This document shows positions 1 to 8,113 of a stretch of DNA of 64,000 bases, piece after piece; within the stretch, counting starts at the first letter, position 1; each line of letters starts with the position of its first letter. The position numbers were made by a program, and so were the translations under genes. The stretch covers positions 1 to 64,000 of the forward strand of contig NZ_JACUUJ010000008.1 of NCBI RefSeq assembly GCF_014859355.1, read 5' to 3'. The notes beneath the pieces were generated by a model. It did not search any database, had not been told where the DNA came from, and was given only the letters and a program-made list of their open reading frames with translations. The DNA is from Yoonia sp. GTDB taxonomy: Bacteria; Pseudomonadota; Alphaproteobacteria; Rhodobacterales; Rhodobacteraceae.

Positions 1-435
1 CGGGTCAAGTGCGCGGGCAAAGGCATCAATTTCGCGCAACAGGTCGATTTTGGTTGGAAATGTTGCCTGCAGCATCGGGTCTTCGTCACTGTAAAGCTTG
101 CGGTTGGTGCCTGCGGGGCCGTCTGCCATGGTGCCGCCGCCATCGCCCACGGCCAACCTTGCGGTGGCTACGGCACGTTTGAGTGCATGTTCATCAATCG
201 TCGTGGAATGGGCATAACCGGCGGTTTCGCCGCGCACGGCGCGCAAGCCGAAACCTTCGGCAGCATCGAAGCTCGCCGTTTTGACATGGCCATCATCGAA
301 TGACAGCACTTCGGACTTGCGGCGTTCAAGAAACAGCTCTCCATCATCGGCACCAGCGGTCGCTTCGCGCAGCAGGCGCAGCGCGGTTTCCTGATCCAGG
401 TTGGTTTCGAATGGGCGAAAAGGATCGGTGGACAT
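1..435 (-). CDS. tldD: Metalloprotease TldD, N-terminal part (cut by window edge)
   Basis: Only the first 145 codons lie in the window; the rest is beyond the left edge. The minus-strand reading starts at the ATG at 433-435 with MSTDPFRPFETNLDQETALR and continues through DDGHVKTASFDAAEGFGLRA, the pattern of the TldD N-terminal domain (the region that packs around the bound peptide). TldD pairs with TldE/PmbA to form a zinc protease that degrades unfolded peptides and matures modified peptides; the HExxxH metal site would be in the missing part. The gene is divergent from ctaC across about 170 bp. Placement next to the cytochrome oxidase block is usual in Rhodobacterales, from memory. Confidence 0.85.
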   Translation of the reverse strand, partial: MSTDPFRPFETNLDQETALRLLREATAGADDGELFLERRKSEVLSFDDGHVKTASFDAAEGFGLRAVRGETAGYAHSTTIDEHALKRAVATARLAVGDGGGTMADGPAGTNRKLYSDEDPMLQATFPTKIDLLREIDAFARALDP

Positions 436-604
436 AAGAATTTCCTTTGGTTGGCGCAATTTCGTGGCAAAAGCGGCTGTTTGCCGCAACAGCGGTTCTT
501 GAGTTGTCTCTCAGGATATGGGACACGGTGAGCCAGATACAACGGGATTCCTGACAGGGTCTCGGGGCAGACGCGCAAGATGCGCCACGAAGTTAGGGTA
601 GAAT

Positions 605-1429
605 ATGCGACTGAAAACCTTTGCGACCTCACTCTGGGCTACGGCCGGCATGATAATGGTGGGCGGTGCTGTGCTGGCGCAGGACGTCAATCAAGAGCTT
701 GAAATCATAGGCGCACCAACACTGGGCGCCATGGGTTTTCAGCCCGCAGCGACAGAACTGGCGCGTGATGTTCATTGGCTGGACGGCATGTTGCTGGTGA
801 TTATTACGGCGATCACGCTTTTCGTAACTGGGCTGCTTGCATGGGTTGCGATCCGCTACAATCAAAAGCGCCAGAAAGAGCCCGCGACGTTCACCCACAA
901 CTCTCCGCTAGAAGTGGCATGGACGGTGGTGCCGATTGTTATTCTGGTCTTTATCGGCGCATTTTCTTTGCCAGTTCTTTTCAAGCAACAGGAAATTCCC
1001 CAAGCCGACCTGACGATCAAAGTCACGGGTTATCAATGGTATTGGGGGTATGAATATGTGGATGAAGGTGTGAGCTTTGAAAGCTTCATGCTGGCCGAGG
1101 ATGAACTGGAAGATTTCGGTTACACGCGGAATGAATACTTGCTTGCAACAGATACGTCCGTTGTCGTGCCCGTTGGCGCGACCGTGGTGATGCAGGTGAC
1201 GGGTGCTGACGTGATCCATTCTTGGACGATCCCGGCCTTTGGCGTAAAGCAGGACGCCGTGCCTGGTCGCCTGGCGCAACTGTGGTTCGCGGCTGAGCGC
1301 GAAGGCATCTATTTTGGCCAGTGTTCAGAGCTTTGCGGCAAGGACCACGCCTATATGCCGATCACGGTCAAAGTGGTCAGCCAGGAAACCTATGACCAGT
1401 GGCTGGCCGAAGCCAAGGGAACGTCTTGA
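605..1429 (+). CDS. ctaC: Cytochrome c oxidase subunit II
   Basis: Subunit II of aa3-type cytochrome c oxidase; it takes electrons from cytochrome c through the binuclear CuA centre and passes them to subunit I. The 274-aa product has a signal peptide (about residues 1-25, cleaved near VLA-QD), two transmembrane hairpin helices (about 55-80 and 100-120) and a periplasmic cupredoxin domain. The CuA ligands are visible as C240-SEL-C244-GKD-H248-AY-M251, with the upstream ligand His in DVIHSWTIPAF. The aromatic electron-entry patch is present as GYQWYWGYEY. First gene of the ctaC-ctaB-orf-ctaG-ctaE set. Subunit I (ctaD) is not in the window. Confidence 0.97.
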   Translation: MRLKTFATSLWATAGMIMVGGAVLAQDVNQELEIIGAPTLGAMGFQPAATELARDVHWLDGMLLVIITAITLFVTGLLAWVAIRYNQKRQKEPATFTHNSPLEVAWTVVPIVILVFIGAFSLPVLFKQQEIPQADLTIKVTGYQWYWGYEYVDEGVSFESFMLAEDELEDFGYTRNEYLLATDTSVVVPVGATVVMQVTGADVIHSWTIPAFGVKQDAVPGRLAQLWFAAEREGIYFGQCSELCGKDHAYMPITVKVVSQETYDQWLAEAKGTS

Positions 1430-1501
1430 TCCAGGGCAGGGTCTGCCTGATCGGAAATTAAGTGCGGGGTGGCAAATGCGCGCCCCGCTTGAAAGGTTAA
1501 G

Positions 1502-2434
1502 ATGAGCGACGTCAGTTTGCAGGAAGGCGCATACGAAACCGGGATGGGCGATTATTTTGCCCTGCTCAAACCGCGTGTGATGTCGCTTGTGGTATTCACA
1601 GCCCTTGTAGGGTTATTGGTGGCGCCGGGCGCGGTGCACCCGTTCATCGGGTTTGTCGGGATCCTTTGTGTTGCTGTTGGTGCGGGCGCATCTGGTGCGC
1701 TGAACATGTGGTGGGACGCGGATATCGACGCCCGCATGAAGCGAACGGTGGGCCGGCCCATTCCGTCTGGTCGCGTTGCCCCGGGTGAAGCCTTGGGTAT
1801 CGGTTTGGCGTTGTCGGGTTTTTCGATCGTGATGCTGGCACTGGCCACGAATTTTCTGTCGGCTTTCTTGCTGGCGTTTACGATATTTTTCTACGCTGTC
1901 GTCTATTCCATGTGGCTCAAGCGGGCGACGCCCCAGAATATTGTGATCGGCGGGGCCGCTGGTGCCTTTCCACCGATGATTGGCTGGGCCATCGCCACCG
2001 GGTCTGTCGGTATTGAAAGCCTGTTGATGTTCGCGCTGATCTTTATGTGGACGCCACCGCATTTCTGGGCGCTCGCCTTGTTTGTCAAATCGGACTACGG
2101 CCGCGCGGGTGTGCCGATGTTGACCGAAACGCACGGGCGCGATGCAACCCGGCGGCATGTGCTGATCTACACGCTGCTGCTGGTGCCTGTTGCGCTTGGG
2201 CTCGGGCTGACCTCGATCGGTGGACCGTTTTACATGACGGTCGCTGTAATCATGAACGCCTGGTTTCTGAATGGGGCCTATAAGATCTGGCGCCGGAATG
2301 ACGCGGATTGCGACGCTGACAAACACAAGGTCGAGATTGGCGTTTTCAAGGTTTCGCTTTACTATTTGTTCTTGCACTTTGGTGCGTTGTTGGTCGAGGC
2401 GGCGCTGCGCCCCTACGGCTATGGGGGATGGTAA
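1502..2434 (+). CDS. ctaB: Protoheme IX farnesyltransferase (heme O synthase)
   Basis: Transfers a farnesyl group from farnesyl diphosphate to heme B, giving heme O, the precursor of the heme A used by the oxidase encoded here. The 310-aa polytopic membrane protein has the UbiA-family aspartate motif at N68-xxx-D72-xxx-D76 (NMWWDADIDARMKR) and the second conserved stretch YSMWLKRATPQNIVIGG. Eight or nine hydrophobic segments are visible. It starts 72 bp after ctaC, preceded by GAAAGGT. Its TAA overlaps the next ATG by one base (TAATG), so translation is probably coupled. Confidence 0.96.
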   Translation: MSDVSLQEGAYETGMGDYFALLKPRVMSLVVFTALVGLLVAPGAVHPFIGFVGILCVAVGAGASGALNMWWDADIDARMKRTVGRPIPSGRVAPGEALGIGLALSGFSIVMLALATNFLSAFLLAFTIFFYAVVYSMWLKRATPQNIVIGGAAGAFPPMIGWAIATGSVGIESLLMFALIFMWTPPHFWALALFVKSDYGRAGVPMLTETHGRDATRRHVLIYTLLLVPVALGLGLTSIGGPFYMTVAVIMNAWFLNGAYKIWRRNDADCDADKHKVEIGVFKVSLYYLFLHFGALLVEAALRPYGYGGW

Positions 2435-2637
2435 TGGCCATCAAGGTTGAACATGAAATCCACACGCGCCGTCTTGGCCGCAACGTCGGGGTCGGGCTTT
2501 TGCTGGCCGGGTTTATCGCGATTGTCTTTGGCCTTACCGTCGTGAAGGTGCTGCAACTGGGCGATGCGAAGAAATTCGAAACGTTTGATCACGTGGCGCG
2601 CCCGCAACTCATTCCTGAAGATGAGCCGCGCCAATGA
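2434..2637 (+). CDS. Small single-pass membrane protein of the cytochrome oxidase operon
   Basis: A 67-aa protein between ctaB and ctaG. The start chosen is the ATG at 2434 that overlaps the ctaB stop (TAATG); an ATG two codons upstream is possible. The N-terminus is short and charged (MAIKVEHEIHTRRLGRN), followed by one hydrophobic helix (about residues 18-41) and a 25-residue polar tail. A small protein in this slot is conserved in Paracoccus- and Rhodobacter-type operons and is often labelled an oxidase assembly factor, but no mechanism is known to me. Tight coupling on both sides (TAATG, ATGA) supports a role in oxidase biogenesis or as a small accessory subunit. No metal-binding residues are seen. 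Confidence 0.85.
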   Translation: MAIKVEHEIHTRRLGRNVGVGLLLAGFIAIVFGLTVVKVLQLGDAKKFETFDHVARPQLIPEDEPRQ

Positions 2638-3251
2638 AGATTTTTCCGAAACTGCAAGGGCCGAACCGGACGGCGGCGCAAACCGTCGGCGTTGTGATCG
2701 TCATGGGATCACTGGCTTGGGCGTCAGTCCCTTTTTATGACTGGTTCTGTCGCGTTACCGGTTTTGGCGGAACGACGAATGTCGCTGAAGCCGGAAGTGA
2801 TATGGTCCTTGATCAGACAATCAAGGTGCGCTTCGATGCATCGCTTGAACGGGATATGCCCTGGACATTCAAACCCGAGGTGCGCGAAATTGAAGTGCGT
2901 ATCGGGGAAACGGCACTTGCCTTTTACGAGGCGCATAATCCAACCGATGTTCCGGTAGCCGGGCAGGCAGCGTATAATGTGACGCCCTATGCTGCTGGTG
3001 CCTATTTCGACAAGATCGCATGTTTCTGCTTTACCGAACAGGTTTTGCAACCCGGTGAAACTGTGATGATGCCCGTCAGCTTTTATGTTGACCCGGCCAT
3101 CGTGAATGACCGTGAAGGCAAATATGTGCATACCATCACGCTCAGCTACACATTCTACCAGATCGACCTGCCCGAAGAATACGTGCAGGCTGCGGTTGAT
3201 CCCGCAACATCTTTGACATCGGTGCCGCAAAGCGCCATAGAAACGAACTGA
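2634..3251 (+). CDS. ctaG: Cytochrome c oxidase copper chaperone CtaG/Cox11
   Basis: Membrane-anchored chaperone that delivers Cu(I) to the CuB site of subunit I. The 205-aa product has an N-terminal transmembrane helix (about residues 15-34) followed by a conserved Cys at 39 (FYDWFCRVTGFGG) and an immunoglobulin-like periplasmic domain. The copper motif CFCF is at 130-133, followed by TEQ as in the family, and the domain closes with a VHTITLSYTFY strand. The ATG overlaps the upstream stop (ATGA), which fixes the start. Length matches the family. Confidence 0.96.
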   Translation: MKIFPKLQGPNRTAAQTVGVVIVMGSLAWASVPFYDWFCRVTGFGGTTNVAEAGSDMVLDQTIKVRFDASLERDMPWTFKPEVREIEVRIGETALAFYEAHNPTDVPVAGQAAYNVTPYAAGAYFDKIACFCFTEQVLQPGETVMMPVSFYVDPAIVNDREGKYVHTITLSYTFYQIDLPEEYVQAAVDPATSLTSVPQSAIETN

Positions 3252-3277
3252 AGACAAGCCGATAGGGAACGCTCCAC

Positions 3278-4078
3278 ATGGCGCATGCTAAAAACCACGA
3301 TTATCATATTTTGCCACCTTCCATCTGGCCGCTGATTGCTGCTGTTGGTGCTTTCGTCATGCTGATAGGTGCGACGTTCTGGATGCATGGCTCTGGGCCT
3401 TACATTTTTTTGATCGGTTTCGCAGCCATCCTTTACGTGATGTATGCATGGTGGTCTGACGTTGTGAACGAAAGCCGCGTGGGCGATCATACGCCAGTGG
3501 TCCGGATCGGCCTGCGCTACGGTTTCATCATGTTTATCATGTCCGAAGTCATGTTTTTTGCGGCTTGGTTCTGGTCGTTTTTCAAGCACGCGATGTATCC
3601 GATGGGGCCGATGAGCCCGATTCAGGATGGTGTATGGCCACCCGCCGGGATCGAGACCTTTGATCCATGGCATTTGCCGCTGATCAACACGCTGATCCTG
3701 CTGTGTTCGGGTGCGGCCGCAACATGGGCGCACCACGCTTTGGTGCATGAAAATAACCGTCAAGACATGAAATGGGGTCTGATCCTTGCTGTTGCCTTGG
3801 GCGCGCTGTTCACTGTGTTTCAGGTTTACGAATACAGCCATGCAGCCTTTGGTTTTGCGGGCAATATTTATGGCGCGAACTTCTTCATGGCGACAGGTTT
3901 TCATGGTGTGCATGTGGTCATCGGAACGATCTTTCTTTTGGTCTGCCTGATCCGGTTGCAAAAGGGCGACTTTACACCCGAAAAGCATGTCGGATTTGAA
4001 GCGGCCGCGTGGTACTGGCACTTTGTTGACGTCGTTTGGCTGTTCCTGTTTGCGGCTGTTTACGTCTGGGGTGGCTAA
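3278..4078 (+). CDS. ctaE: Cytochrome c oxidase subunit III
   Basis: Third core subunit of aa3 oxidase; it binds lipid and supports proton uptake through the D pathway. The 266-aa protein has seven predicted transmembrane helices. Diagnostic stretches are [13 protein letters not shown]-like [15 protein letters not shown], the membrane glutamate in [18 protein letters not shown], and the C-terminal [13 protein letters not shown] and [14 protein letters not shown] segments. It lies 26 bp after ctaG and is followed by a hairpin at 4118-4145 that probably ends the oxidase transcript before the SURF1 gene. Confidence 0.97.
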   Translation: MAHAKNHDYHILPPSIWPLIAAVGAFVMLIGATFWMHGSGPYIFLIGFAAILYVMYAWWSDVVNESRVGDHTPVVRIGLRYGFIMFIMSEVMFFAAWFWSFFKHAMYPMGPMSPIQDGVWPPAGIETFDPWHLPLINTLILLCSGAAATWAHHALVHENNRQDMKWGLILAVALGALFTVFQVYEYSHAAFGFAGNIYGANFFMATGFHGVHVVIGTIFLLVCLIRLQKGDFTPEKHVGFEAAAWYWHFVDVVWLFLFAAVYVWGG

Positions 4079-4117
4079 GTCACGGGTACCCCCGACTTTC
4101 GGGGCCAGGAAAGTTTC

Positions 4118-4145
4118 AAACGCGCGGGGCCGCTCGCGCGTTTTT
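4118..4145 (+). terminator. Rho-independent terminator after ctaE
   Basis: Perfect 9-bp stem AAACGCGCG / CGCGCGTTT around an 8-nt loop, running into a short T tract. It lies 40 bp after the ctaE stop and 18 bp before the SURF1 start, so it probably attenuates rather than fully isolates the SURF1 gene. Confidence 0.6.
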
Positions 4146-4162
4146 CACATCAAAGGCGCAAA

Positions 4163-4843
4163 ATGCTGCGTAAAATCCTTTTTCCAATCCTTCTGGGCAT
4201 CGCAGGTTGCGGTGTGCTAATCAGCCTTGGTACGTGGCAGGTGCAGCGGCTTGCGTGGAAAGAGGATATTATTGGCGCTATCAACGCCAGATTATCCGCA
4301 CCACCGATTCCCCTTCCGCTATCTCCGACAGAGGACGACGACGAATACCGGCGGGTTACGGTGAGCGGCACGCCGCTGGGGCAGGAATTGCATGTTTTGA
4401 CATCGGGCACGCAGGCCGGGACTGGCTATCGTGTGATTTCCAGATTTGCGACAGACGATGGCCCTGTCATCCTTTTGGATCAAGGCTTGATCACACTCGA
4501 CGCGAAAGAGGCCGCGCCACTGACCCGCCCGATGCAGGTCACTGGAACGCTCTTGTGGCCTGATGACCAGACGGCCAGCACGCCATCACCCGATCTGGGC
4601 AAAAACATCTGGTTTGCGCGCCACGTAGAGGCGATGGCTGACGCCCTTGATACGGTGCCGGTGATGGTTGTCGCGACCCACACCACCCCTGCTGATCCGC
4701 GGATCACGCCTTTGCCAATCAACACCGCCGATATAAAGAATGACCACCTGGAATATGCGATTACGTGGTTTTCGTTGGCCCTCGTTTGGGCCATCATGAG
4801 CCTGTTTTTGATTTTCCGCATGACCCGACCAAAGGACGTTTAA
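4163..4843 (+). CDS. SURF1 family cytochrome oxidase assembly protein
   Basis: The 226-aa protein has the SURF1 plan: an N-terminal transmembrane helix (about residues 5-22) directly followed by the signature LGTWQVQRLAWKE, a long periplasmic domain, and a C-terminal transmembrane helix (about 198-218). The conserved EYAITWFSLAL stretch before the last helix is present. SURF1 (Shy1) is involved in heme A insertion into subunit I and was shown to bind heme A in Paracoccus. It sits just after ctaE and only 5 bp before thrC. Confidence 0.93.
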   Translation: MLRKILFPILLGIAGCGVLISLGTWQVQRLAWKEDIIGAINARLSAPPIPLPLSPTEDDDEYRRVTVSGTPLGQELHVLTSGTQAGTGYRVISRFATDDGPVILLDQGLITLDAKEAAPLTRPMQVTGTLLWPDDQTASTPSPDLGKNIWFARHVEAMADALDTVPVMVVATHTTPADPRITPLPINTADIKNDHLEYAITWFSLALVWAIMSLFLIFRMTRPKDV

Positions 4844-4848
4844 GCCAG

Positions 4849-6234
4849 ATGCGCTATATCTCGACCCGCGGGACGGCCCCCGCACTGACCTTTGAACAGG
4901 CAATGCTGACCGGGCTTGCGCGTGATGGCGGGCTGTATGTGCCCGAAGTTGTCCCAACCCTGACCCATGCGCAGATTGCAGCGATGGCGGGTCAGACATA
5001 CGAGGACGTCGCCTTTGACGTCATGCGCCCGTTCATTGGCGATACGTTTACGGATGATGAATTTCGCAAGCTGATCGCGCAGGCCTACGCCGGTTTCGGA
5101 CATGCCGCCCGCGCGCCGCTGGTGCAGCTTGATGCCAACCATTTCCTGCTGGAACTGTTCCATGGCCCGACGCTGGCGTTCAAGGATTTCGCCATGCAGC
5201 TGATCGGCCAGATGTTTCAGGCGGCGCTGTCGCGGTCGGGTGAACGGGTCACGATCGTGGGGGCCACCAGTGGCGACACCGGATCAGCCGCGATCGAGGC
5301 GTTTCGCGGGCTGGAAGCTGTGGATGTGTTTATCCTTTACCCGCATGGTCGCGTGTCCGAGGTGCAGCGCCGTCAGATGACCACACCGACCGAATCCAAT
5401 GTGCATGCGCTGGCGGTTGATGGCGATTTCGATGATTGTCAGGCCGCAGTCAAAGACATGTTCAACGACTTTGCATTTCGCGACGATGTGCGCCTCGCCG
5501 GTGTCAATTCGATTAACTGGGGCCGTGTGTTGGCGCAGGTGGTCTATTATTTCACTGCTGCCGTCAGCTTGGGTGCGCCCCATCGGCAGGTTAGCTTTAC
5601 GGTGCCAACGGGGAATTTTGGCGATATTTTCGCGGGTTATATCGCGCGCCAGATGGGATTGCCAATTGCCGATCTGGTGGTTGCCACAAATCGCAATGAC
5701 ATTCTGCATCGGACATTGGAAACCGGTGCCTATACCAAACAAGGCGTGATGCCGACGATCAGCCCGTCGATGGATATTCAGATCAGTTCGAATTTTGAAC
5801 GTGCTTTGTTTGATGCTTATGGCCGTGACGGGGCTGCTGTGGCAACCCAGATGGCTGATTTGAAAAACGGCGGGTTCCAGATCAGCCAGGGTGCCTATCA
5901 GATGTTGAAGGAAACGTTCAAATCCGGCCGCGCCTCGGAAGAGCAAACAACTGCGGCCATCCGGCGCTATCGTGCCAACCATGGCGAACTGTTGTGCCCG
6001 CACACCGCTGTGGGCGTCCATGTGGCAGAGTCGTATCTGGGCACCACCCCAATGGTCACTTTGGCCACTGCGCATCCGGCGAAATTTCCTGATGCTGTCA
6101 AGGATGCCACCGGCATTACGGCCCCTCTTCCCCCGCGCATGGCAGACCTGTATGACCGGCCCGAGCGCGTGACGCGCGTGTCAGCAGATTTGGCCACATT
6201 GCAAGCGGTCATCAAAGAACGGATCAACCAGTGA
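4849..6234 (+). CDS. thrC: Threonine synthase
   Basis: PLP enzyme converting O-phospho-L-homoserine to L-threonine. The start is the ATG at 4849 giving MRYISTRGTAPALTFEQAML, the usual N-terminus; a longer frame reaching back into SURF1 is not needed. The product is 461 aa, normal for the long proteobacterial form. The PLP lysine is K112 in FHGPTLAFKDFAMQ, followed by the phosphate-contact loop GATSGDTGSAAIEAF. The gene overlaps the next one by 4 bp (GTGA). Confidence 0.97.
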   Translation: MRYISTRGTAPALTFEQAMLTGLARDGGLYVPEVVPTLTHAQIAAMAGQTYEDVAFDVMRPFIGDTFTDDEFRKLIAQAYAGFGHAARAPLVQLDANHFLLELFHGPTLAFKDFAMQLIGQMFQAALSRSGERVTIVGATSGDTGSAAIEAFRGLEAVDVFILYPHGRVSEVQRRQMTTPTESNVHALAVDGDFDDCQAAVKDMFNDFAFRDDVRLAGVNSINWGRVLAQVVYYFTAAVSLGAPHRQVSFTVPTGNFGDIFAGYIARQMGLPIADLVVATNRNDILHRTLETGAYTKQGVMPTISPSMDIQISSNFERALFDAYGRDGAAVATQMADLKNGGFQISQGAYQMLKETFKSGRASEEQTTAAIRRYRANHGELLCPHTAVGVHVAESYLGTTPMVTLATAHPAKFPDAVKDATGITAPLPPRMADLYDRPERVTRVSADLATLQAVIKERINQ

Positions 6235-7499
6235 CGATTGAACTGCATCGGCTGTCCAACGGCTTTCGCATTGTGACCGAACATATGCCAGGCCTGCAAT
6301 CTGCCAGCATTGGTATCTGGGTCGAAGCGGGCGGCCGCCATGAGCGGTTGGAAGAAAACGGGATCGCGCATTTTCTGGAGCATATGGCATTCAAGGGCAC
6401 CAAGACCCGCAGTGCGCTGCAAATTGCGGAAGCGATCGAAGATGTGGGTGGCTATATCAATGCCTATACCAGCCGTGAAATGACAGCCTATTACGCCCGC
6501 GTGCTGGAAGATGATGTCGCGTTGGGGCTGGAAGTGATTGCCGATATCCTGCTGAACCCTGTCTTTGATCCCGCCGAGATCGAGGTGGAACGCGGTGTGA
6601 TCCTGCAGGAAATCGGGCAGGCGCTCGATACGCCCGATGATATCATCTTCGACTGGCTGCAAGAGGTGGCTTATCCTGATCAGGCGCTTGGCCGCACTAT
6701 TCTGGGGCCATCGGAACGCGTGAGCGCTTTTGACAGGAACGATTTGGCGGGGTTTGTGAGGCAGCATTACGGTCCCAACCAGATGATCCTGTCAGCCGCA
6801 GGGGCGGTAGACCATGACACAATCGTGCGTCAGGCAGAGGCGCTGTTCGGTCATTTGCCTGCCGTGACCCGACCTGCGTCTTTGTTGCAGCCGGCGTCTT
6901 TTCGCGGGGGGGAACGGCGCGAACTGAAAAATCTGGAACAGGTGCATTTTGCCCTGGCGCTGGAAGGGCCGCATTACCGAGACCCGCTGATCTATACGGC
7001 ACAAATCTATGCAGCAGCGATGGGCGGCGGTATGTCGTCGCGGCTGTTTCAGGAAATCCGCGAAAAACGGGGGCTGTGCTATACGATCTTTGCGCAAGCC
7101 GGGGCCTATGAAGACACCGGGATGACAACGATATATGCAGGCACAAGTGCCGAACAGATTGCGGAACTGGCGCATATTACCATCGATGAAATGAAACGCG
7201 CCGCTGACGACATGACAGATGCAGAGGTCGCGCGCGCGCGCGCGCAAATGAAAGCCGGGTTGCTGATGGGGCTTGAATGCCCCAGTAACCGGGCGGAACG
7301 GTTGTCGCGGCTGTTGTCGATCTGGGGGCGCATCCCTGATCTGGCTGAAACGGTAGACCGGATTGATGCGGTCACAACGCAGGATGTGACGACCTTTGCC
7401 GGGCAGATGGCGGGGGACGCTGGCGCGGCGCTGGCGCTTTATGGTCCTGCAGAGACGGCACCTGACCTTGCGGCGCTGAAAGCGCGGCTTGCCGCCTGA
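6231..7499 (+). CDS. M16 family zinc peptidase (mitochondrial processing peptidase-like)
   Basis: The 422-aa product starts with GTG overlapping the thrC stop (GTGA). The inverted zinc motif HxxEH is intact at residues 47-51 (HFLEHMAFKG), with the distal glutamate in EIEVERGVILQEI, so this is a catalytically competent single-chain M16B peptidase. The substrate-binding stretch is GGGMSSRLFQEIREKRGLCY. In alphaproteobacteria this gene commonly follows thrC; its substrate is not established. A 17-nt alternating CG tract lies in the gene at 7229-7245. The stop overlaps the next start (TGATG). Confidence 0.93.
   Translation: MTIELHRLSNGFRIVTEHMPGLQSASIGIWVEAGGRHERLEENGIAHFLEHMAFKGTKTRSALQIAEAIEDVGGYINAYTSREMTAYYARVLEDDVALGLEVIADILLNPVFDPAEIEVERGVILQEIGQALDTPDDIIFDWLQEVAYPDQALGRTILGPSERVSAFDRNDLAGFVRQHYGPNQMILSAAGAVDHDTIVRQAEALFGHLPAVTRPASLLQPASFRGGERRELKNLEQVHFALALEGPHYRDPLIYTAQIYAAAMGGGMSSRLFQEIREKRGLCYTIFAQAGAYEDTGMTTIYAGTSAEQIAELAHITIDEMKRAADDMTDAEVARARAQMKAGLLMGLECPSNRAERLSRLLSIWGRIPDLAETVDRIDAVTTQDVTTFAGQMAGDAGAALALYGPAETAPDLAALKARLAA
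7229..7245. repeat. Alternating CG dinucleotide tract inside the M16 gene
   Basis: Seventeen bases of strict C/G alternation inside the M16 peptidase reading frame, coding for a short Val-Ala-Arg-Ala-Arg stretch. Such a tract is prone to slippage and can adopt Z-DNA. The frame is intact here. Confidence 0.8.
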
Positions 7500-8083
7500 T
7501 GCTGGGGGTCAGGCGCAAAATTCGGATCGAAACCGAAAGGTTGGTCCTGCGCCCGCCCATGCATGCCGATTTTAGACCATGGTCCAACTTGCGCCGCGAA
7601 AGCATTGATTTTTTGGCGCCATGGGAACCAACATGGGCGCCTGACCATCTGTCGCGCAAGGCATTTACCAACCGGGTTTATTGGGCGCAGCGGTCGATCG
7701 CCAATGGCAACGCTGTTCCGTTGTTTTTGATCCGCCGCACCGATGATACCTTATTAGGCGCAATCACGCTGGATAACATCCGCCGGGGGCCAGCGCAGGC
7801 AGGCACCACAGGATATTGGATTGGCGCGCCCTATGCCCGCCAAGGATATATGCGCGAGGCGATTGCCGGTTTGGTCTATTATGCCTTCAACGTGCTGGAT
7901 ATCAGCAGGATCGAGGCAGGCTGCCTGCCGGAAAACACCCCGTCGCGCAGCTTGCTGGAAAGTTGCGGTTATAAATACGAAGGCGTGGCGCAAAGTTATT
8001 TGCAGATCAACGGGCGCTGGCGCAATCACGTGCTTTACGCCAACCTGCGCCATGACCGGCGCGGCAAGACCGATGTAGGTTGA
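7499..8083 (+). CDS. GNAT N-acetyltransferase, RimJ/RimL type
   Basis: A 194-aa protein whose ATG overlaps the M16 stop. It opens with the typical RKIRIETERLVLRPPMHAD strand, and the acetyl-CoA loop is seen as GYWIGAPYARQGYMREAIAG, the Q/RxxGxG/A-type pyrophosphate loop of the superfamily. The C-terminal half has LPENTPSRSLLESCGYKYEG, characteristic of the RimJ/RimL branch that acetylates N-terminal alanine or serine of ribosomal proteins. Whether it modifies a ribosomal protein or a small molecule cannot be told from sequence. It is translationally coupled to the peptidase. Confidence 0.88.
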   Translation: MLGVRRKIRIETERLVLRPPMHADFRPWSNLRRESIDFLAPWEPTWAPDHLSRKAFTNRVYWAQRSIANGNAVPLFLIRRTDDTLLGAITLDNIRRGPAQAGTTGYWIGAPYARQGYMREAIAGLVYYAFNVLDISRIEAGCLPENTPSRSLLESCGYKYEGVAQSYLQINGRWRNHVLYANLRHDRRGKTDVG

Positions 8084-8113
8084 CCGCTGGTTGGCGCATA
8101 AAGGAACCGCAAC

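Noticed and set aside
1613-2377. 254-codon open frame on the minus strand opposite ctaB
   Set aside because: Antisense shadow with biased composition and no domain.
3155-4021. 288-codon open frame on the minus strand opposite ctaE
   Set aside because: Antisense shadow of a membrane-protein gene; no motif.
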